Shown: one piece after another, positions 6,723-13,453 of the stretch | Numbering within the stretch: the first letter of the stretch is position 1 | How the letters are laid out: each line of letters starts with the position of its first letter | From: DATKCN01 sp035513175 | Lineage (GTDB): Bacteria > Chloroflexota > Chloroflexia > Thermomicrobiales > CFX8 | Assembly (NCBI GenBank): GCA_035513175.1 | Contig: DATKCN010000283.1 | Coordinates: 1 to 18,799, forward strand | DNA length: 18,799 bases | Direction: 5' to 3' | Notes under the pieces: generated by a model | What the model saw: the letters and a program-made list of their open reading frames with translations, nothing else | Database searches by the model: none | Told to the model about the DNA's origin: nothing | Made by a program: the position numbers and the translations under genes

Positions 6723-7624
6723 GTCGTGACCGTGCCATGCCGGCGCCACGCCGCCAGGCCGCCCCCCAGCATCTCGATGCCGGAGGCCAGCGCCACGTCG
6801 CCCCCCTCGCCGTTCGGCCAGACCGACACGATGGCGAACACGGCCACCTTGCCGGTCGACATGACGATGTCGATCGCGTCCAGCACCTGTTCCATGCTCG
6901 GGCCGTTGGGCTCCCGGGTGCCGTGGTTGGGGACATACGACTCGTCGAGAATGTCGGAGTCGATGTGCAGGTAGAGCAGGTCGCAGCGGGACGCCAGATC
7001 CTCGACCGCGGCGCGCAGGTCCGCGCCGGGAAAGCCGGGAGCGGGCGCGGCGATTACGATGTCGGTCGCGCGGATGAGCTGTTCCTCCGGCTCGTCGAGA
7101 TTGCGGACATCGACCATCAGGATGCGATCGGTCGACAGCGGCGCGTCCTGCTTGGACAGCTCGCGCCAGCGCGGGTGCGCGAGCCCGGCCGAGACGGCGA
7201 CGGGCATGCCGCCGAGCATGCCGGAGAGAGTCGTGCGCGTCGTGTTGAAGTCGCCATGCGCGTCGAACCAGATCAAACCGATGCGCGCGGTGGCGCCGTG
7301 CGCCTGCTGGAGACCTCCGACGACGCCGGGCGCCGACGCGCAGTTGCCGCCGACGACCAGCACCGGCCGCCCGCTGCAGCGCCCGGCCGCAACGGCGTCA
7401 GCGATCGCGCCGCCGATCAGCCCGAGATCGAGCACCGGGTCGCCGGTGCGCCGGTCTTCCGGGAACTGTGGCTCCGCGACGGCCGGCGTGCCTCCGAACC
7501 TGTCGTAGGCGCCCGTCGCGGCATAGGCGTCAACTGGGTCTTCCTCCGGGTGTGCGCGACGGCTGCCACCATAGCGGATTGGAACAATGTGCAGCCCGGG
7601 AGTCGCGTCTGTCATTGTTGACAC
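6719..7624 (-). CDS. Arginase/agmatinase-fold (ureohydrolase superfamily) protein with an atypical active site
   Basis: The 301-residue protein carries the ureohydrolase metal motifs in order: GGNCA (92-96), DAHGD (121-125) and HIDSDILDE (220-228, with Asp222 and Asp224). In arginase and agmatinase the first motif is GGDHS, so the metal-binding His is Cys95 here. The catalytic His after the DAHxD loop (SGNLHG in arginase) is Gly138 in SGMLGG. No clear counterpart of the guanidinium-binding Glu is seen near the C-terminus. Four of the six metal ligands are certain (Asp121, His123, Asp125 and the Asp222/Asp224 pair region), so it is probably still a metal-dependent hydrolase, but arginine is an unlikely substrate. 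Similar GGNC-type proteins are known to me as uncharacterised 'arginase family' members. GTG at 7624 has AAGGA 7 nt upstream; longer (7660) and shorter (7615) starts are possible. The stop overlaps the first ABC ATPase gene. Confidence 0.78.
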   Translation of the reverse strand: MSTMTDATPGLHIVPIRYGGSRRAHPEEDPVDAYAATGAYDRFGGTPAVAEPQFPEDRRTGDPVLDLGLIGGAIADAVAAGRCSGRPVLVVGGNCASAPGVVGGLQQAHGATARIGLIWFDAHGDFNTTRTTLSGMLGGMPVAVSAGLAHPRWRELSKQDAPLSTDRILMVDVRNLDEPEEQLIRATDIVIAAPAPGFPGADLRAAVEDLASRCDLLYLHIDSDILDESYVPNHGTREPNGPSMEQVLDAIDIVMSTGKVAVFAIVSVWPNGEGGDVALASGIEMLGGGLAAWRRHGTVTT

Positions 7625-7703
7625 ACATGGTCCTTCCCCGTAGCGTGCACATCGTACCATCCCCCGCGAGGGCCGCCGTCAGGATCGAGGAAGGATTGCT
7701 CCG
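7625..7703. promoter_or_regulatory. Divergent intergenic region, probable back-to-back promoters
   Basis: These 79 nt separate two genes reading away from each other, so both promoters should lie here or inside the first codons. I see AAGGA for the left gene and GAGGAAGGA (7688-7696) for the right gene. I see no convincing -35/-10 pair. The hexamer GTGCAC is palindromic but too short to call an operator. Confidence 0.4.
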
Positions 7704-8681
7704 GTGAGATGTGTCGTGACCGGCGCGCTAGGGTTCGTCGGGTTGAATCTCGTACGACGCCTAGCGGCGCGCGGCCTTGACGTCATCGCCGTCGGGCGGC
7801 GCGAGCCGGACGAGTGGGTGACGCGCTTCCTGCGGGACGAACGGCAGCGGGTGGCGTTTCGGGTGGCCGACCTGGCCGTGCCTGGCGCGCTTCAGTCCGC
7901 GCTGGACACGGAGCAGCTCGATGTCCTGATCCACGCCGCCGTCATCACTGCAACCACGGGGCAGGTGGAGCGCGACGCGTCGCTGGCGATCGTCGCCACC
8001 AACGTCGGCGGGACGATGGAGGCGCTCGATGTCGCCCGGAGACATGGCGTGTCACGTTTCGTGTACGTCTCGTCGCCGTCGGCGATTGGCAACGTCGCGC
8101 CGGACATGGCGCTGGATGAGAACGTGGAAACACACCCGACGACGATCTACGGCATTACCAAGCGTGCAAGTGAACAGCTCACACGGCGCTATGGGGAGAT
8201 TCACGGCCTGTCAACCGTGTCGGCCCGGATCGCGCAGCCCTACGGGCCGGGCGAGCGAGCGACGCCGTCACGCGCGCGGACCTCGCCGATCCAGGAGTGG
8301 CTGGTGGCCGCATCCAGCGGCGAGCGACTCATCACCGGGCCGGTCGACGTCAGCCGGGACTGGACGCACATCGACGACACGGCCCGCGGGATCGAGCTGC
8401 TCGCGACCGCGCCCGTGCTGCGCCACGACCTGTATCATGTCAACCGCGCCGAGCTGGTCTCCGTCGGTGAGATCGTCGCGCTCCTGCGAGCGGCGTTCCC
8501 CGACCTCACGACTGACGAGCGCGACGACGCCCCCGGACTGAATCCAAACATCGCCGGTCCGGCGCGTCGCAGGCCGTTGGACAACAGTCGCTTCGTCGCG
8601 GAGCTTGGCTGGGCGCCGGACACCGGTATCGACCAGGGCATGGGACGCTATCTCGGCTGGTGGCGGTCCTGGCGTTACTGA
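7704..8681 (+). CDS. NAD(P)-dependent epimerase/dehydratase (extended SDR family)
   Basis: This 325-residue protein starts with the nucleotide-binding motif TGALGFVG (6-13) of an N-terminal Rossmann fold. Further family marks are HAAV (77-80), YVSSPSAIG (121-129, with the catalytic Ser near 124) and the active-site pair Tyr149/Lys153 in YGITK. Length and motif order fit extended short-chain dehydrogenases acting on nucleotide sugars or similar hydroxy/keto substrates; the exact substrate is not readable. The start is a GTG at 7704, with AGGA 8 nt upstream in GAGGAAGGA. It is alone on the plus strand, divergent from the arginase-fold gene and convergent with the c-di-GMP gene, which it overlaps by 7 nt. 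No sugar-synthesis neighbours are present to narrow the role. Confidence 0.88.
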   Translation: MRCVVTGALGFVGLNLVRRLAARGLDVIAVGRREPDEWVTRFLRDERQRVAFRVADLAVPGALQSALDTEQLDVLIHAAVITATTGQVERDASLAIVATNVGGTMEALDVARRHGVSRFVYVSSPSAIGNVAPDMALDENVETHPTTIYGITKRASEQLTRRYGEIHGLSTVSARIAQPYGPGERATPSRARTSPIQEWLVAASSGERLITGPVDVSRDWTHIDDTARGIELLATAPVLRHDLYHVNRAELVSVGEIVALLRAAFPDLTTDERDDAPGLNPNIAGPARRRPLDNSRFVAELGWAPDTGIDQGMGRYLGWWRSWRY

Positions 8682-11600
8682 TCCGGTGTCGACCGGCGCT
8701 CGCGCGCGCCGGCTTTCGCGCTCTCGTCCTCCCGCTCGCGCATGCGCGCGTCGTACATGCGCTTGTCGGCGATGGCGACCAGGTCGGTCGCCTTGCAGCC
8801 GTCCCGGCCGGAGATGGCGACGCCGACGCTGATGCTCATCTCCTCGGCGCCCGGTCCCCAGGTAATCCGGTTGACGGCGGCTTGCAGCCGCGTGGCCATT
8901 TCGACGGCGGTGGTCTCGTCGACATCGGTGACGATGACGGCGAACTCGTCCCCGCCGTAGCGCGCCACGGTATCTTGCGGCCTGGTTTCGAGGTCGAGCG
9001 TCATGGCCACCCGCCGCAGTGCGGTGTCGCCCGCGAGGTGGCCCGCGGTGTCGTTGATGCGCTTCAGACCCTCGACATCGAAGATGAACAGTGCCACCCG
9101 CTGGCCGTCGCTGAGCAGCTCCTCCAGGCGCGAGTAGAAGCTGGCGTGGTTGTAGATGCCGGTCAGCCCGTCGCGTTGCGCGGCGCGCTTGATGTCGTCG
9201 TGCACCTGCGCGAGCTGCACGGCTGGAGCGATCTGCGACGCGATCGCGACCAGCATCCGCTCGTCCAGGCTGGTGAACGCGTGAGGGATCGGAGACTCGA
9301 TGTTCAGGACGCCGATGACGGTGGCGTCGACGGTGAGCGGCGCCGCCAGCTCCGAGCGCACGCGCTCGTTGCCGGCTGGGTAGTAGCGCCCATCCTTCAA
9401 CACATCGGCGACGTTGGCCACACTGCCGTAGCGAAACACCCAGCCGCAGATGCTGTCGCCGATGGGCGCCACGCGGCCGGTGATGACGTCCGTTTCAACG
9501 TCCGAGACGTTGGCGCGCACGACGAAGTGCTCGCCATCCCCGGCCGGCAGAAGAATGCTGACGTTCGGATAGCGCAGCTCCTCGCTGATGATGCGCACGG
9601 TCTTGAGCAGAAAGCTGTCGACATCCCCGATGCTCGCGATCTCGCGAGCGATGCGATACAGCACCGACACGGGTCGCACGTCGACCGGGGTGATGTGTGT
9701 GACGGCGGAGGGCATGGGGCTGAACCCGTTGAGCGCGTCGACGCTGAGCGAGCTGGTCTCGATGGTCGATGTCAGGGCATCGACCGCCAGCGGGTGAAAC
9801 TGGGTCGTCGCGTTTCTGCGCGCCTCGTCGAGCGCGGCGGCGACAGACATCGCCTGGCGGTAGGGACGGTTGGTCGTCATCGTGTCGAACGCGTCCGCGA
9901 CGGCGATGATGGCGGCTCCGATTGGAATGTCGTCGCCACTCAACCCGTCGGGATAACCGCCTCCCTGATACCACTCATGGTGATGACGGATCAGGGGCAC
10001 CAGACGCTCAATCTCGTGTCGCCGCGCGCCGCTGACAATCTCGGCGCCGAGCACGGCGTGCTCCATCATGATCGCCCGCTCGGAGGCGCTCAGCGCGCTG
10101 GGCTTGGACAGAATCTCGTTGGGCACGCCGATCTTGCCGATGTCGTGCAGCAGCGCCGCCAGCTCGATCGTGTCCTGATCCTCGCTGGGCAGGTTCATCT
10201 CGGACGCGATCTGGCGCGCGTAGCGCGAGACTCGTTCCGAATGGCCGCGCGTCAGTGGATCCTTGGCGTCGATCGTCGCGATCAGCGCACGGATCGTCGA
10301 CAGGTAGACTGCCTGGTTGCGGGCCACGAGCCGGGTCGTGTGGATGATCGTCGCCAGATGCGGGACGAACGACGTGAACGCGTGAAACTCGTCGTCGGTG
10401 AACGGACGCGATCCCTCCCGGGAGATCGCGACGGCTCCAATCGTGCCGCCATTGACGATGAGCGGCGCGGCGATCAGGTTCTCCCCGTGGGTTGTGTCGA
10501 CCGGGTCGTCCGGCGGATAGTGCGAGCGGCTGTCGAGATGCGCGTCGTTGACCAGCAGCGGCGTGCTATCGAGCACGGCGGCCCCGACGATCCCCTGCCC
10601 GATGGTCAGCGTCATCGTGACGTCAACCGGCGCGCCTCGATCGCGAACCCGGATCGTCGTCATCCGATCCGGCTCGTCGGACATCACATATACGGCCAGC
10701 GAGCGATGCGGCAGCAGCCGTTCCAGCTCGACCGAGACTGTGTCGATCAGCCGTTCGACGTCGCCCGAGTGGGTCAGCGCCTCGCCCCCGTGGATGAGCG
10801 CCTGCTGCCACTCGGTGAGCCGGCTGACGTTGCGGCGTTCCCGTTCGGCTTCATCGTGGAGGCGAGCGGCGTCGATCGCGTTCGCGGTTATGGCCGCCAC
10901 GGTGACAAGGATCTCCAGCCGTTCGGTCGACCAGTGGTCGTCGCCCCACGCGGCCAGCGCGAGCACGCCGGTCGAGCGCCTGCCGCCGAGCATGGGGATC
11001 AGCGCCACCTCCACCGGGCGCACGCCTGCCCCCGCGAGGGTAATGACCCGCGGCTGGGCGCCGCCCACCACGTCGGGCGCGTGCTCCAGCACCGCGTTCG
11101 TCACCGGCGCCACGTCCAGCTCGTCCGACGCGCCCGCGTGGATGATGACAAATGGCCGGTCGTTGGCTTCGTCGTCGCGCGTGGCGATGATCAGCGTCTC
11201 GCACGCGAAATCGGCGCGCAGAAGACGCTCCAACGCGGCGCACGTGTCGTCGAGATTCAGCGAATCGTTGGCCGCGCGGCTCGCGCGGCCGAGGAGTGAC
11301 ACGTCGTCCGCGCGCCTGCGCAGCGTTTCGAATCGTCGAGCGTTGGACAGCGCGACGGAGGCTTGCCCGGCGATCGAGGCAAACACCTCGACATCGTCAG
11401 CGGCAATGACGTCGCGCCGCGAGCGGGCCGTGATGACGCCGGTGACCGCGCCGTCCGTCACTAATGGCGCGAGGACGGACGACCGCGCCCGTCGCAGCGG
11501 GCCGGTTGGTCGCGTCCGCCGTTCCGCTAGCGATTCGGGCGCTGCGCCACACTCCAGCAGGCGGCCGGTGGCGAGGACGTTGCGGATTGGCTCGCTGTCG

Positions 11601-12313
11601 AGCGAGATTTCCGAGGCAGGCAGGAGGCCATGCTCCCGGGATACGACAACCGGCACGTCGAACGCGTCGCGCCCCGGAATGTGAAACGCGATGTAGACCA
11701 CGTCGACGTCGAGCGCCGCCAACACCGCGTCGCAGGCATGCCGGCAGATCTGCTCGATGTCATCTGTGGCCGCCAGCGCGCCGCCAATGCCGCTCAGCGT
11801 CTGGACCCGACGCAGCAGCCTCGCGCGCTGGATGCCGTTCCCGGCGACGACGGCCATCTCCGCCGCAAGCGAAACCCGGTCGGGCGCGAACGCGTCGTGC
11901 TCGCGATCCGACCAGACCCAGATCGCCCCGATCAGCGCGTCATCCGCGAGGATCGGCAGCAGCAGCGCCCGGCAGGGATTCGTTGACGCGGCGAGCGGCG
12001 CCGAGCCCAGCACCACGCGCCGCGTGGCGATCAGTTCGCGCTCCATCGCCGCGTCGATTGCCGGCTGCGTGACGGAGCCCGCTCCTTCCTCGTCCGCAAG
12101 ATGAACGAATGCGGGGAGCCGCTTGAACTCGTAGTCATACAGGAACGACGCGACGCCCTGCGCGCCCAGCACAACACCGAGCGACTGCGCGACAGATTGC
12201 AGCAGCCGGCCGGTCCACTCACCGTCCGATTGTGGATCGGTCTGGACGTTCGGAAGCAATCCGGACATTACGTCGGCTGCTTGACGATCCCGGTACTGAA
12301 TGTCGGAAGACAT
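8675..12313 (-). CDS. Multi-GAF HD-GYP / GGDEF protein (bifunctional c-di-GMP turnover)
   Basis: This is a soluble protein of 1212 residues from the ATG at 12313. In order I see four GAF-like sensory domains (about 31-158, 168-321, 328-478 and 493-658), an HD-GYP phosphodiesterase domain (about 670-848), a fifth GAF domain (878-1033) and a C-terminal GGDEF diguanylate cyclase (1038-1188). In the HD-GYP domain HDIGKIG (His723, Asp724), HHHEW and GYPDGL (GYP at 786-788) are intact. The GGDEF motif is intact at 1120-1124, and RPQD (1111-1114), exactly five residues before it, is the inhibitory c-di-GMP site. Both making and breaking c-di-GMP are therefore plausible. No membrane segment or response-regulator receiver is seen, so signals are probably cytoplasmic ligands. 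ATG 12313 has AGGG upstream; an in-frame TTG at 12334 is less likely. The tail overlaps the convergent epimerase gene. Confidence 0.92.
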   Translation of the reverse strand: MSSDIQYRDRQAADVMSGLLPNVQTDPQSDGEWTGRLLQSVAQSLGVVLGAQGVASFLYDYEFKRLPAFVHLADEEGAGSVTQPAIDAAMERELIATRRVVLGSAPLAASTNPCRALLLPILADDALIGAIWVWSDREHDAFAPDRVSLAAEMAVVAGNGIQRARLLRRVQTLSGIGGALAATDDIEQICRHACDAVLAALDVDVVYIAFHIPGRDAFDVPVVVSREHGLLPASEISLDSEPIRNVLATGRLLECGAAPESLAERRTRPTGPLRRARSSVLAPLVTDGAVTGVITARSRRDVIAADDVEVFASIAGQASVALSNARRFETLRRRADDVSLLGRASRAANDSLNLDDTCAALERLLRADFACETLIIATRDDEANDRPFVIIHAGASDELDVAPVTNAVLEHAPDVVGGAQPRVITLAGAGVRPVEVALIPMLGGRRSTGVLALAAWGDDHWSTERLEILVTVAAITANAIDAARLHDEAERERRNVSRLTEWQQALIHGGEALTHSGDVERLIDTVSVELERLLPHRSLAVYVMSDEPDRMTTIRVRDRGAPVDVTMTLTIGQGIVGAAVLDSTPLLVNDAHLDSRSHYPPDDPVDTTHGENLIAAPLIVNGGTIGAVAISREGSRPFTDDEFHAFTSFVPHLATIIHTTRLVARNQAVYLSTIRALIATIDAKDPLTRGHSERVSRYARQIASEMNLPSEDQDTIELAALLHDIGKIGVPNEILSKPSALSASERAIMMEHAVLGAEIVSGARRHEIERLVPLIRHHHEWYQGGGYPDGLSGDDIPIGAAIIAVADAFDTMTTNRPYRQAMSVAAALDEARRNATTQFHPLAVDALTSTIETSSLSVDALNGFSPMPSAVTHITPVDVRPVSVLYRIAREIASIGDVDSFLLKTVRIISEELRYPNVSILLPAGDGEHFVVRANVSDVETDVITGRVAPIGDSICGWVFRYGSVANVADVLKDGRYYPAGNERVRSELAAPLTVDATVIGVLNIESPIPHAFTSLDERMLVAIASQIAPAVQLAQVHDDIKRAAQRDGLTGIYNHASFYSRLEELLSDGQRVALFIFDVEGLKRINDTAGHLAGDTALRRVAMTLDLETRPQDTVARYGGDEFAVIVTDVDETTAVEMATRLQAAVNRITWGPGAEEMSISVGVAISGRDGCKATDLVAIADKRMYDARMREREDESAKAGARERRSTPDQ

Positions 12314-12331
12314 GCTCGCCCTTGTGCTTGA

Positions 12332-12368
12332 CAACGTGGCCCATCAACGACACATGTCGTGCAACGTG
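12332..12368. promoter_or_regulatory. Palindrome flanked by direct repeats upstream of the c-di-GMP gene
   Basis: ACGACA (12347-12352) and TGTCGT (12355-12360) form a perfect 6-bp inverted repeat around CA. It is flanked by two copies of CAACGTG at 12332-12338 and 12362-12368, exactly 30 nt apart. The element lies about 20-55 nt before the c-di-GMP gene start, a usual operator position. A TTGACG hexamer on the minus strand (12376-12371) could be a -35 box, but I find no good -10 at the right distance. CAACGTG also occurs inside coding regions of this window, so the repeats alone are weak evidence. Confidence 0.35.
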
Positions 12369-12421
12369 ACCGTCAATTTATCACGGGGGCAGGTCGCCAA
12401 CAGCAGTCAGAAGTACCGACA

Positions 12422-12440
12422 AGGAGTATTCGAGACTCCT
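12422..12440. repeat. Small hairpin in the 12.3-12.5 kb intergenic region
   Basis: AGGAGT (12422-12427) and ACTCCT (12435-12440) are perfect inverted arms around a 7-nt loop. No T-run follows on either strand, so a Rho-independent terminator is not supported. It may be a protein-binding site or a chance repeat. Confidence 0.3.
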
Positions 12441-12488
12441 ATCACCAGAAGACCGGGTCGCAACACGTTGATCCCGTTAGCTGGTGAT
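12441..12488. repeat. Long-spaced inverted repeat downstream of the HMG-CoA lyase gene
   Basis: ATCACCAG (12441-12448) and CTGGTGAT (12481-12488) are perfect 8-bp inverted arms 32 nt apart. A smaller CGGG/CCCG pair (12454-12457, 12473-12476) is nested inside. It lies about 50 nt after the lyase stop codon on the minus strand, so it could help end the leucine-catabolism transcript. It lacks a T-tract. The rest of the 225-nt gap (12314-12538) shows no gene. Confidence 0.3.
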
Positions 12489-12538
12489 TGTCCAGCCACG
12501 CCGTCCATCTCTCCGGCGCGGCAGCACATCTGACGGCG

Positions 12539-13453
12539 TTACGGCATGTTCGACAGCAGGGCGCGCATGCGCCGGCCGGCCTCCCCGACCATGGCCGCGT
12601 CGACGCCGCTGGCGACGCCGAGGCCGTCCAGCAGGCGGACGAGCTTCTCGGTGGCCAGATTGCCGGGCGCGCCGGGGGCGAACGGGCAGCCGCCCAGCCC
12701 GCCCGCCGCGCCGTCGAAGACGGTGATGCCTGCCTCCAGTGCGATCACGACGTTCGCCAGCGCCAGGTCCGTCGTGTCGTGGAAGTGCATCGCCAGCCGC
12801 TCGATCGGCAGGCGCGGGATCGCGATCCGCAGCAGCCGGTCGACGTCGAGCGGGGTGGCGACGCCAATCGTGTCGGCGATGGCGACCTCGTCGCAGCCGA
12901 TCTCAAACAGCCGCCCGGCGACGACCACGGCCTGCTCGGGGTCGACCGGACCGCTGTACGGGCAATGGAACGCGGTCGAGACGTAGCCGCGCAGCCACAC
13001 GCCGTTCTGTTTCGCGAGCCGGGCGACGGGCTCGAAACGCTCGAACGACGCGTCGATGCCCACGCGAATGTTGGCCTGGCTGAACGCTTCCGACGCGGCG
13101 GCGAACAGCGCAATGCAGTCGACGCCGCACGCCAGGGCCCGCTCCATGCCTTGCTCGTTCGGGACGAGCGCCGGGTAACGGACGCCCTCCCGGCGGTCGA
13201 TGCCGGCCATCACCTCGGCGGCGTCGGCGAGCTGGGGCACCGCGCGGGGATTGACGAACGATGTTGTCTCGATCCAGGCCAGCCCGGCGTCCGCAAGCTC
13301 GTTCACGAACGCGACTTTGGCGGCGGCGGGCACGGCGGTCGCCTCATTCTGGAGGCCGTCACGTGGGCCGACCTCGTACACGGCAACGCGCCCCGGGAGA
13401 CGGTCGATGATCCGGCGTTCAGTCGCGCTCAGCCTCGGTCTCCTTCGATTCAC
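12539..13453 (-). CDS. Hydroxymethylglutaryl-CoA lyase
   Basis: The 304-residue protein cleaves HMG-CoA to acetoacetate and acetyl-CoA, the last step of leucine breakdown. It is a TIM-barrel metal-dependent lyase. GPRDGLQNE (29-37) carries the catalytic Arg31/Asp32 pair, HFHD (223-226) gives the two metal-binding His residues, and GLGGCPFAPGAPGN (252-265) carries the loop Cys256. Length is normal for the bacterial enzyme. The GTG at 13453 overlaps the end of the carboxylase alpha gene by 35 nt and has no clear ribosome site. A later GTG (codon 25) would remove only the variable tail before the first motif, so the exact start is uncertain. It is the last gene of the leucine cluster. Confidence 0.93.
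   Translation of the reverse strand: MNRRRPRLSATERRIIDRLPGRVAVYEVGPRDGLQNEATAVPAAAKVAFVNELADAGLAWIETTSFVNPRAVPQLADAAEVMAGIDRREGVRYPALVPNEQGMERALACGVDCIALFAAASEAFSQANIRVGIDASFERFEPVARLAKQNGVWLRGYVSTAFHCPYSGPVDPEQAVVVAGRLFEIGCDEVAIADTIGVATPLDVDRLLRIAIPRLPIERLAMHFHDTTDLALANVVIALEAGITVFDGAAGGLGGCPFAPGAPGNLATEKLVRLLDGLGVASGVDAAMVGEAGRRMRALLSNMP

Noticed and set aside
8660..11299. 879-codon open frame on the plus strand opposite the c-di-GMP gene
   Set aside because: It is antisense to a gene with clear GAF, HD-GYP and GGDEF motifs. Its translation is rich in Arg, Gly, His, Asp and Val with no domain pattern, as expected for the complement of G+C-rich codons.
12371..12376. TTGACG on the minus strand as a -35 promoter box for the c-di-GMP gene
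   Set aside because: At 16-18 nt downstream the hexamers are TGTGTC, GTGTCG and TGTCGT, none like a -10 box. A -35 alone is not enough.
12300..12533. 77-codon plus-strand frame covering the 12.3-12.5 kb gap
   Set aside because: It starts inside the c-di-GMP gene on the other strand, has no ribosome binding site and no protein-like pattern. The gap is better explained as regulatory DNA.
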